From Lepidodermella squamata (lineage: Eukaryota > Gastrotricha): a DNA stretch of 64,000 bases. The notes under the pieces are model-generated. The model was given only the letters and a program-made list of their open reading frames with translations. It made no database searches and had not been told where the DNA came from. The translations under genes were made by a program, and so were the position numbers. The stretch lies in NCBI GenBank assembly GCA_047495785.1, contig JBLDXI010000050.1, forward strand, positions 372,001-436,000, in the 5' to 3' direction. Below, in pieces: positions 22,126 through 33,510 of this stretch (position 1 is its first letter; every line of letters begins with the position of its first letter).

Positions 22126-23002
22126 TGTGACATCTGCGGCGAGGCGCCTCGAAATCACATACTGCTGATCATCAATTTACCATTTGCTAACTGTTCATTA
22201 CGATTTGCAAATACAGGGTGTTTCAGAACTTGCGCACTAAAATAACCTGCGGCAAATGGTTGCCTTGGTATCCAGAATAAACGTGCGCGCGCTGCGCATA
22301 CATTCCGCGCACATAATATGTTTATATTCATGCATAGTATAAGGCGCGGCTAGCGCAAACGGTAATGCGTGTAATGCGTATATGCTATGTAGTTGGCGTT
22401 AAACGTCCCATATGGCGTGCAAGCGGTATGCGTGCATTATAACATGCGCAAATCGAACTCGTATATACCGTAACGCTGCTGCAGTAATGGGGATATCGCT
22501 AGGAAATAAGACTTGCTCTTGCAAAATATCTGGAAATTTGCCGATTTCTCAATGAAGAAACCTCCAACAGGACAGGTTCTTAATGCGGCTATGAATAAAT
22601 TTCGAGTTTGCAATACAAATATGATGAAAATTATTCCAGATAATGTGATTTTTACGCCGTTGCTGTTGTTTTATTCCATGAATTTGATTTCACTTTCATT
22701 CACTCTTGAAAAGAGCAGTAAAAATTGAGAAGAATTGAAAAAAGTCGTGAGAAAAGGTAATGCCGGGTGAAACCCGGTACTATACTGTCGAAATTGCCTG
22801 TCCGTCCGTCCGTCTGTCCGTCTGTCCGTCGTCCGTCCGTCTGAAGCCGCGCACGCGCGCACTTGACCCGCACACCTTCAATAAAATACCCTGCGCGCAC
22901 AAGAAAAATAATAGCGATGGCACGCACATTTATTTCTTCGAAATTTTTCGATTGCTCCACATCTACGATGAATTTTTTTATGCGGTTTTCAGCAAATGAT
23001 AG
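22126..23002. other. Non-coding stretch with a TCCG/TCTG microsatellite
   Basis: No gene. An alternating CGCGC/TATGCGT-rich segment lies at about 22265-22480. A (TCCG/TCTG)n microsatellite is at 22798-22846. The phrase ACAGGGTGTTTCAGAACTT at about 22214 resembles transposon termini, but no partner end was found. Confidence 0.45.
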
Positions 23003-23010
23003 GTCTAGTC

Positions 23011-23688
23011 CAGTGGTTCTCAAACTAATTTCGCTCCCGGTCAAAAATGGCGGCCGGATGGCGACCTTTCCGGCCGCATTGTCTCTTGAACCCTCAACCG
23101 GCCGCGTGTAATGATGAAATAGGGCCTTCCCGGTCGCACGCCTCTATAAAATCGAGAATTAAAGTTTTCGAGTGCGCTTTTGAGCGAATTGGTTATTAAA
23201 TTAGGGTTTTGACAGTGGTTCTTGACAGCATTTCTACGCGACCCATGATTGGCCATTCAACTGAAGTCACTACCCACCACTCTCAAAAAGTGAAAGAAAT
23301 TTTATGTAATATTTTGGCCTCCAAACTCCAAACCCGTACATTAATAAACCTTTGCAAGCGAAGCGAGCTTTAGCTGACAATATTTTTCCATAATTCTTTC
23401 TGAAATTGGAAATTGGGCTCAAAATGCGTTACAAGTGAGTGTTTCTCGATGCGGTGGTTGGTATTCAATGCTAAAAGTCAATATAATAACGATTTGAAAG
23501 TGAATCAGCGAGCGAAGCGAGAAACGTTTAAAAAATTCATCATTCGGATACGTCGAATTTTTGCTGGAAATGTGGACAAATTAGGTGAAACCTTGGACTA
23601 TTCCTCTCGAAAGAGCCGTCCGGCCGCACGCAATGCAAGAGATAGGCGGACCTCTGCCGGCCGGAAAAACGGGGTTTGAGAACCACTG
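23011..23688. mobile_element. Non-autonomous hAT-type transposon, 678 bp
   Basis: Terminal inverted repeats CAGTGGTTCTCAAAC (15 bp) at both ends are the classic hAT end sequence. They are flanked by a perfect 8-bp target duplication GTCTAGTC at 23003-23010 and 23689-23696, the hAT length. The interior has no transposase. Subterminal GGCCGG/CCGGCC-rich stretches occur on both sides. It depends on a hAT transposase from elsewhere. Confidence 0.95.
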
Positions 23689-24229
23689 GTCTAGTCTGTG
23701 GTCAAAATTCCAGAAAATCTTGTTCTAAAATGATGTGGGCAAAAAAACTGGCAACGAAATGCGATCATAGCATTTCTTCGTTATTAATAATAAACATCGG
23801 CATAAAATCGGCGATAGTTAACTGTTGTTAGCTAATCGTTGGAGTCATTATCATCGTATCATCATCATTTGTATTCGTAAATTGATATTTCCAGGATTAG
23901 AAGGGCCGGCTACTTACACTAATCCAATTGGTTATAAAGTTCTAGCGTGCCATAGACAATGATGGTACAGATCGGACACTCACGCGCTTCGCATGCGTGG
24001 ATCGGCCATTATAAATCCGGCCGAAAAGTCGTTGTTCTCCTAAATTCTTGAAAAAAATATCGAAAAATCGGGCATTTTTTACGGTAATAATGATCCAAGT
24101 CCCGTAGTGCGGTTCGATTTCGTTGCCGAGAAAATCAATATCGAAAAATCGATTACTCACACTCTGTATTGTTGTGTTGCGTCATCGCGTGCCATGCTCG
24201 CTCAATAAAAATAAGCATTCGAAAAACGT

Positions 24230-24830
24230 AAAGTTGTTGTGTGCATGTGTCATTAAAGTCAGCACTTCAGAGGAAATTTTTAAGGAGGATTTCTTGAAAT
24301 CTATTTCCTACCAATTGTATGATGGCGACGATAGCAGCCAAAAGGTGAGTGATGATCCTCCTTAAATTGTGCTCATTTTTATTTTTTTTTCCAAAATATT
24401 GAAACCGATAAAAATATTTAGTATAGGCTGCAAAATTGTGAAAGAAATTTAAAGTAGGTTTTATTATAAATCTATGAAACAAAATCTCATTTATTGGAAA
24501 ATAATTCGAAAATTAATTTAATTCAATTTAAAATTTAAAAATTGATTTTTCCATAATTTTTTTGAATTTTTCGATATTTTTTATTCAGACCAAGGTTGAT
24601 TTTGCCTCGATAATTGAGACTTGAATTATATGGAGATTTGTTCTTAACAACCTTATTTTCTTCTTGGTTGCTGAGCTTCATGATTTAACTGAATGGGACG
24701 AAATTGAAGCTGAAGACGAGTTACCGCAAAGAGGAATGGAGTACGAAGAAACGCTCCCCCTAATTGGGGAAGAAATTATTGTCAACATTCAACATTGGTG
24801 GATTTTGCGTCAAATAACTTTTAACTGACA
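24230..24830 (+). other. Possible coding exons, product unknown
   Basis: An open segment at about 24260-24342 encodes STSEEIFKEDFLKSISYQLY and related text, and ends at a good donor (AAAAG|GTGAGT). A second open segment at about 24610-24828 encodes acidic text (LTEWDEIEAEDELPQRGMEY) ending in TGA. An acceptor (TTATTCAG) at about 24589 precedes a short segment that closes with TGA at 24632, so a clean join was not established. It could be remains of one gene. No family is recognised. Confidence 0.25.
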
Positions 24831-25344
24831 AGCTGAAATGCCCCGGCTGTATCGATTCCCTGACACGCGATTTCCTTCTGACTCCATGCCGTGTGATAAA
24901 GGGCTTCAGTTTCCGAAAACAAGACGGGAAATTACCGTAACGGGTCCTAACTTTGGACAAAACACCTTTTTTTAATTTAAAAAAATTGGGATTTCGTCTA
25001 AAAAAATGAAAAAAAATAGCCAAACCTCCGCCCAAGGAAGCTGTGTGGACAGGTGAAGTTTGGAAAATTTAGAAGCTCACCTTGATTTTAAAAAAATAGG
25101 TTAAGAAACCTCTAAATTTGGACACTCGTTCCCAAATTTGGACACCTCATTTGCATATGCTAATTCGACCTTACACACATTTTATTTCTTGTTGCGCAAT
25201 TTTTCTCGTGTTTTTAAAGGCGACTTTTGTAGCTTGAGACTAAAATAATGCTACCGATAGGATTCACTCATTGTCAGATTTAATGGAGATGTACGCAATA
25301 CCAATTATACACCAGGCTCTTACGCCACAGCTGAAGTCAGCCCG

Positions 25345-27190
25345 ACGCATTTTATCAGTTTAGTTTTCATTTCATCTTTTTCAGTCTCAAACGCAAGTTA
25401 CTTCCTTTTTCTAACCTTGAAGTTATTTAAAACTTATATAATTAGTCTGCACTTTATATTTTTGTAATAGTACCGGTGCCCGGCAAACAGCCGTCAATGT
25501 GGTCTAGCTAGCTCACCTTCTAACGCCAATCGACTGCGGTAGCTGCGACGCTTTAAACGTAATTTTTTACTATTTTCGAAAAAATCTTGAAATATGATTT
25601 TATTAAACTTTTTTCTCAAGCCTTACAAAATTATGCAATTTGCTTAATATTTTTAGAGCAATGAGCCAGGATGACTGTGACTTCAGCGCCCGATTTGTCA
25701 CTAAATTCAAACTCTAAATCGAGGCAAGTTATTCCCAAGAAATTGCGGTTCAGGAAAAATTGAAGTTTAATTTTTAAATTCAATTTAGTCGAATAAATTA
25801 ATAATCTAATATTTTTTGGAAATTTATAGGTCGATCGTTCGATGGCAATCCTGTGTCAATCACTGCCAATGTCAATGGCTCTCAGCTGTCATCGCTTTCA
25901 ACTGTGATCGGCTTCAGGATGGCTTTGAAAATGTGCGAGATGAACATTTTTAAACTAATTACATCCGATAATTTACTCTATCGTGATTATTTGAATTTTA
26001 CCTTGAATTAAAATTGCTAGTATAAAATGCGGATAACTGAGTTCTGACTTGAGTAACAAGAGGAATCAAGTGACATGAAGCCGGGTAGTTGCATTACAGG
26101 ATTGTAGTCTATTTGAATGAAGAGCAAAGGTGATATGAGCAAAGGTGGTTTTGGCCTAATTTTTAACTCCGAGAGCAGTTTCGCCGAAAGTTTCATCTAT
26201 CTGTTTGGCCGAAATTTGGTTATTTCAGCAAAGGATTTAGCTGAAATTTTGGCGGAGAATGTTTTTCGCCGATATTTTGGTCGAAGTGTTTCGCCTATTT
26301 GCTCAGACGGAAATTCGCGAGACCAAATGGGCGTTTTGGCCATATCTACGGCCAAATTGATTTGACGAAGCATTTTGTCAATGATTAGGTGGAAATTTGG
26401 CGTCAAATTTTGGCCTACTCATTTTGACGAGTTTCGGCCATTGTTTCACCTAATATTTTCGCCTATAATTTATTTTCCACTCGTTGGACCTAAAGTTCTG
26501 CGAAATATCTGACTGAAACTGATTTGCGATTTTTTAGTCGAGGGATTCTGGCCGAAGTCAGTTTGGTCTAAAGTAATTTGCCATTCAATCAGCGAAGTTC
26601 CGATCCGCAATAGACTGAAGGTTTTGGCATAAATCGCTTGAATAATCAACCAAGAATTACGCAGCTTCCTGTCTGATGAAACGCAACCTGGCTTGAATCA
26701 ATCAAGGCCATAAGCAAGTGATGATTTCCGTTTTTCAAGTCTTTATTATCCATTTGAAAGCTTCAGAATCTGTCTCTGTGACCTCGCCGGAATTATTTGT
26801 TACATTATTTGTTATTTTCTTAGGCATCATACAGGTTTTTTCCGGTTCAGATTTGGTACAAGATATTTACGCATTGGACGACACGAAAGTGATTTTTCGA
26901 ATGAGAAATTTTATTCGTAATTGTGAGAAATCCTATTAAGTAATAAAATGTTTCATAAAATCAGCTCGAAAGCCGATGAGGCTTTGGATGAGATTATTCG
27001 GATGGTTTATTACTGCATTTATTTCAGCAAGATTAACGTTGCTTCCGACCTATTTTTTAGCTGAAGAATCGCAAATCCACATTTTACGGTGGATCTTTGA
27101 TAAGGTAACCATTAACCATAAAAAACGACTGGTTGGATCTGGAGTTCTGGCATTAAACAAACTTCACTCTTACTATTTTTAGCCGTATCA
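25345..27190 (+). repeat. Repeat family X, copy 1
   Basis: This stretch shares ordered blocks with 45210-46256: GTTTAGTTTTCATTTCATCT, then GTCTGCACTT..ATTTTTGTA, CCCGGCAAACAGCCG, TGGTCACTAAATTCAAACTC, TTCTGACTTGAGTAACA and a TTGGCCGAAATTTGG-rich part. Its distal part (about 26360-26800) is a diverged copy of 31560-32030. No terminal repeats or coding frame are certain. It is probably a non-autonomous DNA transposon or a decayed gene-bearing element. Confidence 0.65.
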
Positions 27191-27539
27191 AATAACATTA
27201 ATTCCCGGGCCTTAATAGTTTGCAGTTCAATAATGCAATTTTACCTAAATGCTGGCTATCCCAAGAAAATCCGGATATTGATTCAAAATGATCGGGATAT
27301 GAATTCGAAAAGATAATTGATAATCCTGATGAAGGAATCTAAGGAATAGTGATGCGGTATTTCCTAGTTTTACCTAGTAAAAGTGCCCAGAAATCTAATC
27401 AGCAGAGCAAATTCAAGTGCAGATCTTAAAAACAACACAGTAAAAATCGAAATAAAATAAATGAGGATGAAAAAATACGTAATGAGACACGCCCTCGTTC
27501 CACACCATTGTTATGCAACTCTAAGCTGTGTTGCGCCAC

Positions 27540-27603
27540 AGCTAATCTCAGCTTGTCGCATTTTACTGGTTTAGTTTTCATTTGAACTTTTTTCAGTCTC
27601 AAG
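27540..27603 (+). repeat. Repeat family X, copy 2, first piece
   Basis: GGTTTAGTTTTCATTTGAAC and TTTTTCAGTCTCAAG match the start of family X. The copy is interrupted at AAG (27601-27603) by the element at 27604-28912 and resumes at 28913. Confidence 0.7.
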
Positions 27604-28912
27604 CGTCGTTTTTACACGACGGAGGGGTACGGAGGCATTCGTTAATTACATCTGTTGCTATCATCTATTTAACGGCTCTGTTGAGACAAATTTTGATTAC
27701 GCAACTAAAGAGTTTCAGAAAATTGAATTTTGATTTTTTCCGAAGCGTCAAGAAAGCAATTTCAAAAAGAAATTTCAAAAATATATTTTCTTCTTAGTTG
27801 GTACTTCAAAGTTATTTTTACTAATAGCCTCAATTATTATTCGAATATTTCGACATGTTGAATTTTTTCAATAATTGAGTTTTTGATCAAATTTACAAAT
27901 TTTGCCATTTGCCAGTCGGAAATTTGATCAGCAAAAGAATATTCGGCCGAATTCGGCTATATCAACCCGAACGTCGAAAATTGTTTAAAATTGCTTCAGC
28001 TGATTTAGATAGCCATCGATTGAGAATTTCGTCCTATTGTAACTCCGGGACGTGTTTATAATTTCCTAAAATTATTTCTAATTTGCGCAAACTATTTTTA
28101 ATTTTGCAAGTTTTTGGACGCAATTTCGGAAAAAATTCAAAGAGAATATTTGATTCTTCATCCGCGCTTTTTACCGAATAAATTAAAAAATTTAGCGAAG
28201 ATAACCCGGAAAACTCCGATTTTAACTGTTTACGGTAATTTTGACTAATGTATTTTACCCGGTTGGATCATTTTAATCTAAATTATTGTCAACTCATTGA
28301 CAAGTGACATACTTGCTTACTATTCTCATGACATTTTGAATTTTTCTAAGATTTTTCTGCCCATGCGATATGAATTTACCTCGCATTTTAGATATTCGTC
28401 AACTATTTATCCCTGTTTTTTTATGTTTGATTATGGCTTTTAGTACACGGTTCATTACCTATAGGGTGTTTAATCGCCCCCAATTTCAAATAAATATGAA
28501 AAGCGAAAACATTGCCGCGGCCTTCAAGTATAGCATTACGTGACTCATATTGACGGTAAATACAAATTTTGATCACATTTGACAGTCAAAATATTCTTTA
28601 CTTCGGTGACATTCAAAAAATGATTTTTTGTTTTTCCATGGCTTAAATTTCGAGGGCCATAACCACGAAAATTGATTTTCAGGTGGCTTAAGTTGATGCA
28701 AACCCAGCCTAACAATGCTTTTATGTTCTATCGACTGATTTTTCCCTGAAAACATAACGGCGGAATTTTAATGCCGAAAACAAATTTAAAATTTAAAATT
28801 CGCTTTTTCGTGAAAGCTCAGTTGCGTAATCAAAACAGAGCCTCGAAATAGGGGTGGCAACTGATGGCATTAACGAACGCCTCCGTAACCCTCCGCTAGT
28901 GTAAAAACGACG
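27604..28912. mobile_element. Non-autonomous DNA transposon, 1,309 bp, 3-bp target duplication
   Basis: The ends are CGTCGTTTTTACAC at 27604 and its reverse complement ending at 28912. Imperfect inverted similarity continues inward for about 100 bases, including GGAGG..TACGGAGGC and TTCGTTAAT. AAG is present on both sides (27601-27603 and 28913-28915). Removing it restores an uninterrupted family X text. The interior has no recognisable transposase. A 3-bp duplication would suit CACTA or PIF/Harbinger relatives; the superfamily is not settled. Confidence 0.82.
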
Positions 28913-28915
28913 AAG

Positions 28916-29832
28916 AGCAAGTTATTTCTTCCCCTTAAACTGAAAATGAATAACAACTTTAATCATTTGTACTCTATATGAAGCGACACCGGTGGCCGGC
29001 AACCCGCCGCCCGTCAATGCGATATGGCCAGCGCTCCATTTCGACAGAGAAAATGAGGTCTTTTGTAATTTAGATTTTAATGCCTATTAAAAGTCTTAAA
29101 CGTCAAAATATAATATTTTTTGTTCTAAATGTTTACAGGTCGAATTGACTACACCGTGATAACAGTGAGTTCAACACCTGGCTATGGTGGCAAAATTCAA
29201 ATTTCAATCAGAGTTCTCTAATATTTCCTTTGAAATTTCATATAGATCGATTGCTTGATGATGGCAACGATACTACTACAAGTCTACTGCTGGCAAAGCG
29301 GGCTGGCTCTCTCGGCTTCAACTCGGCTATTAAACTTCTGATCGGCTCCGGGTCGGCAGCTCGAATAATTTAAAACATATTTTTCGAGATTTTATATTCG
29401 ATTTTACCCGGCATTTTTTGATCATACCTAAGTTGTATAACTTGAAAATTCGCAATGCTATGCTGCGGGGAAAAATGAAGATTTTTCATCCCCTTATCTT
29501 TTGCATACCCGGATTTCCCGTAGACGGAAAATAAAAGGACGCCAAATCGGGGTTTCACTGTATTTTGGTCAATTTTTAACCCAGGTCGCAGTTTTGCTGA
29601 AATTCTCATCAATATTTTGTCGAACATTTGGTCATTTCGACGACACGTTTAGCTGAAAAATTTGGCCGAGAGAATTTATGGCCAAAGTTGGGTCGACACG
29701 TTTCGTCTATTTGGGGGTATCAAATAAGATGACCAAATGAAACGGCCGAGATTTTGGTCTTATATTTCCGTCTGGGTGGGGGTATCAGAAAGATGAGCCA
29801 AATTCTAGGCCGAGATTATCGCGGTAACACAG
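28916..29832 (+). repeat. Repeat family X, copy 2, main piece
   Basis: Ordered blocks as in the other copies: GCGACACCGGTGGCCGGCAAC, the intron/exon-like middle, then GGTATCAGAAAGATGAGCCA and GCCGAGATTATCGCGGTAA. It is then broken by the Mutator-like element and seems to resume at 30884. Confidence 0.7.
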
Positions 29833-30875
29833 GGACCATACTTTTAACTACATTAAATTCACTTCTTTTCCCATTAAATTCCTTCTTTTTACATTTAAAA
29901 CTTTTTCTGCCATTATCCACTCTTTTTTCAAATTATAAATACTCTTTTTTCCATTAAATTCAAATTAAATCCGGGTGTCTCGAAAAAAATATTTTTGAAA
30001 TCGCCATCGTCTTCTCAGTCGGAATAGCCCTGGTTTTTCCTCATAAGCCAGTTAGCTGTTGATGCTAGCTTAAAATCTTCATCGGGACCAGATGATTGCA
30101 GGTAATCCAGGTCTTTCTTAACTCGAGCATACAACTTGGGACGGCTTCGGCTGCGCCACCACTCCTCTGCGTTCTTATTAACGTGAAATGCACCACTAGA
30201 CGGCGAGCGTGGGGAAACACTTTCCTTGCTGCTTTTGTAATGACCTTCGAACTATCTCCCGTCATGATTCGCTTGTAAGCTCGATGATCTTCGTGGCTGG
30301 AAACTGACATGAGCACTGTGTGAAAACGGTTCTCGGCATCAGAAATCCCTAGAAGCATTAGGACACCCAGTCAGGGTTTCTCAATAACTTGCACGTCGCA
30401 TCCACCTGTTGTTTCCGAAGACAATTTTCATTTTCTATTTTTACTCACTTGAGTTGCACCTTTCTCGGCTTCGTCAAGCTTTCTGAGAAGCCTGGCTGAA
30501 TTAAGCTTTACTAAGAGAGCCGTATCCCAGTCATGCTGAAAGCGAGATGCCTCTTCGTAAACAACCGCCGTACCTCGACCTGCTCTAACCTGCTCACAGA
30601 GGAACTGCTCAGGCCCTACGCTAGAAACGACTGTAGAAGGGCTCGAGAATAAACGCTCGAGAATAAATAACCGACCAGGGCATATTCCGACTCAGAAGAC
30701 GATGGCGATTTCAAAAATATTTTTTTCGAGACACCCGGATTAAATTTGAATTTAATGGAAAAAGAGTGTTTATAATGTGAAAAAGAGTGGATAATGGCAG
30801 AAAAAAGTTTTAATGTAAAAAAGAAGGAATTTGATGGGAAAAGAAGTGGATATAATGTCGAATAAAGTATATTTC
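29833..30875. mobile_element. Mutator-like element (MULE), 1,043 bp, ~200-bp inverted repeats
   Basis: An 8-bp duplication TAACACAG lies at 29825-29832 and 30876-30883. Inverted repeats of about 200 bases run inward from ATACTTT (29838 and 30870), sharing CACTTCTTTTCCCAT, GCCATTATCCACTC and a final block ending near CGATGGCGATTTCAAAAATA. Long inverted repeats plus 8-9 bp duplications are the Mutator signature. A transposase remnant on the minus strand sits between them. Confidence 0.92.
30065..30668 (-). pseudogene. MULE transposase fragment
   Basis: On the minus strand, an upstream block (about 30668-30449; VYEEASRFQHDWD) ends at a GTGAGT donor. A 43-base intron (30448-30406) leads to VDATCKLLRNPDW, which carries the first catalytic Asp (normally DGTFK). 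After a one-base shift near 30358 the text GISDAENRFHTVLMSVSSHE, then ITKAARKVFPHARRLVVHF, matches the MULE catalytic core. The second Asp of the usual ITD is replaced by Lys (ITK). The C-terminal catalytic Glu region and the zinc finger are absent. It is an internally deleted, inactive remnant. Confidence 0.8.
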
Positions 30876-30883
30876 TAACACAG

Positions 30884-31535
30884 CTGTGTGTTGCACAACA
30901 ATGGCGGGTCGAGTCTCATTTCGACTTTTTCACGGTCATTTCATTTTATTTTGTTACTCTGCTACTGGTTTTTGAAGATCTGCATGTGATAGCATATGTG
31001 ATAGAGCCGTTGGAATAATTTCTCAATTAACCCTGAAAACACATTAGTTTGCGGAGGTTTCCATTCTCTATATAATATTCATCGGAACAACACATTTTCA
31101 GAACTAGTATTTCTAGAACTTTTTAAAAAAATTAAAATTAAAATTTTAAAATTTTCTAAATTTTAAGAAAAATTATCGAACATTTCCAAAAAAATTGTTC
31201 TCTTTAGCAAAAATTATCGAAAATTCAAATAAATACATGAAATAGAATATCGAATTGAACCTGAAACCAGCTTAGATGATACGGAAATAAAATATAATTA
31301 AAAATAATTGCGGTTTAGTCACAAAGAAAGGTTCCGGAGCTTGGAGATGGCTGATGAAGGCTATTAACAACGGAAATCGTAGCCAGATTATTAAGATAGA
31401 TTCTCTGAATTGATATCTGGCCAGGCTGTATTCTGTTTAAAGGCTGCGTAATTTTAAGTTGACCACTCAACCCATTTTGGCCGGAACCTTGAGTGTATTG
31501 CGATCGGCAATTTTTTGAGTGAATGGTAAATTATT
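30884..31535 (+). repeat. Repeat block related to 38810-39513 (direct) and to 31548-32338 (inverted)
   Basis: CACAACAATGGCG, TGATAGAGCCGTTG and GGCTGATGAAGGCTATTAAC are shared in the same order with 38810-39513. The segment from about 31255 is the diverged reverse complement of the neighbouring 31560-32100, forming a fold-back. Confidence 0.65.
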
Positions 31536-31547
31536 TTGGAACAAACT

Positions 31548-32338
31548 TCCCAGATAAAAATCCGTCCGCCCAAATGCACGTTTTGGCCAAATCTTCGGTT
31601 AAATTTCTTGTTGAAGGGAATCAACAATAATCATGTGGAATTTTGGCGCCATTTTTCACCGACCTCATTTTCAGTAAATTCAACCATCGTTTTATCAGCA
31701 ATTTTAGACAAAAATCGAGTTTGCACCTGTTGGCTAAAAAATTGCGAGAATTATTTGGCTGAAGCAGCTTCGCGAAGAATTTGCCGATTAATTTGGGCGA
31801 AATACGTCCAAAATAATTTACCATTCACTCAAAAAATTGCCGATCGCAATACACTGAAAGTTTCGGCCAAAATAGCTGGAGTGGTCAACTCTAAAATTAC
31901 ACAGCTTTTAAATAGAATATAGCCTGGCCAGAATCAATTCAGAGAATCTACCGTAATTATCCGGCTATGATTTCCGTTGTTAATAGCCTTCATCAGCCAT
32001 CTCCCAGCTCCGGAACCTTTCTTTTCGACTTTACTGGAATTATTTTGAATTATTATTATAAGCTGTTATTCAGGTTCAATTCGATATTCGCAATTTGCTA
32101 TTTGCTATTTGCAATGAAGAGCGCATTTATCAAACAGCAGCAGCTTCGTGGATGGATGGATGCGAGATTTCGATCTCGATTTGAAAAAATTAACTTGAAA
32201 TAAAAAAATAAAAAATTGAGCTCTTCATGTGCATTTGTATTTGAATTTTCGATAATTTTTCGGGATATTTGAATTTGAATTTTTCGATAATTTCAGAGAA
32301 CACATTTTTTCGGGAATTTAATTGTTCTTAAAATTTAG
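31548..32338 (+). repeat. Outer inverted repeat, left arm (~790 bp)
   Basis: It matches the reverse complement of 38984-39769 without visible differences in the stretches compared. It begins CCAGATAAAAATCCGTCCGC-like text and ends at AACAATTAAATTC (read on the other strand). No gene is supported in the arm: open frames occur at identical places in both arms but carry no domain. Confidence 0.9.
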
Positions 32339-32880
32339 AAAAATTTACCGCGATAATCTCGGCCTAAAATTTGGCTCATCTTTCTGATACCCCCAAATAG
32401 GCGAAACACATCGACCAAATATCGGCGAAAAACATTCTCGGCCAAAATTTCAGCTAAATCTTTTGCTGAAATCACCAAATTTCGGCCAAACAGATTGACA
32501 AGACTTTCGGCGAAACTGCTTTCCGGGTTAAAAATTAGACCAAAGCCACTTGGTCATATCATCTTTGCTCTTCATTCAAATAAGACTACGAACCTGTAAT
32601 ACAACTGCTCGGCTTCATGACACCCGATTCCTCAAGTCAGAACTCAGATATTCGCGTTTTGTTCCAGCAATTTTTATTCAAGGTAAAATTCAGATAATCA
32701 CGATAGAGTAAATTATCGGATGTAACAAGCTTAAAATTTTTCGGGAAGCAAATTTTTGAAGCCTTCCTGAAGCTGATCAGAGTTGAATAGCCATGAGAGC
32801 GGCCATTAGAATTGGCAGCAATGATTGCCACGGAATGAATAGCCATCAAACGATCGATCCATAAATTCAAAAAATATAAT
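32339..32880 (-). repeat. Repeat family X, copy 3, reversed
   Basis: Reverse complement of the distal part of family X: ACCGCGATAATCTCGGCCTA, TGGCTCATCTTTCTGATACC, CTCAAGTCAGAACTCAG. It lies directly against the left outer arm. Confidence 0.7.
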
Positions 32881-33025
32881 TAGATCAATAATTACGTGAT
32901 GGAAGTTGGCGAACCCTTTTTGAAAAAACCTTAGCGAACCATAGCTAACTCGGTCCAAAAGTTTGTGTCACTCGATATTGTTCTTGTGTTAGACTCAACA
33001 CATCTAATGAGATAGGCCGCAAGAT

Positions 33026-33384
33026 GGTCGGCCATACCCAGACCTGGTCGGCTGGGGGTGGTCAGCCAACTTCCATTTTCAGGCCAAAAATGGAAGTTGG
33101 CCGACCACATTTAGCTTACAATTTATTAAAACTTCAGCGAACCATAGTAAAACGGGGCCAATTGTTTGTGTCACTCGATATTCCTCATATACAAGTCCTG
33201 ACACATTTAATGGTATCAAGTATAGATTGGTCGGCCACACCCAGACCTGGTCGGCTGAAGTTGGTCGGCTAACTTCCATTTTCAGGGCCAAAATGGAAGT
33301 TAGCCGACCAATTTTAGCCGACAGCTGTGTCAATGAATTCTTTGGATGTGTCAAGTCACCACCTTTCAGAAAATATATTGTGTC
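33026..33384 (+). repeat. Inner inverted repeat, left arm (~360 bp)
   Basis: Apparently identical to the reverse complement of 36647-37006; it starts GGTCGGCCATACCCAGACC. The arm holds two copies, about 204 bases apart, of a smaller palindromic unit (ACTTCCATTTTCAGG..AAAATGGAAGT between GGTCGGC and GCCGACC). Confidence 0.9.
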
Positions 33385-33510
33385 AGGGTTGAATTGGGAT
33401 AAGATCCATTAAACATTTATTCGATTGTAAGCCAACTCCTCGGCAACGTATTTCACACTCTTCCAACGACGCTATAATCACAATCGACACTTGTGGACAC
33501 TTTTGGAAAA

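Noticed and set aside
22798-22846. TCCG/TCTG tract as a functional element
   Set aside because: A simple microsatellite; a similar tract at 15420-15459 shows it is common in this genome.
31536-32203. Open frames of 128 and 78 codons in the left outer arm, repeated in the right arm
   Set aside because: They recur only because the arms are identical. No domain, no splice continuity, and diverged relatives at 26.4-26.8 kb do not keep the frame.
33024-33412. Open frames in both inner arms
   Set aside because: Palindromic repeat DNA read in several frames; no conserved start or domain.
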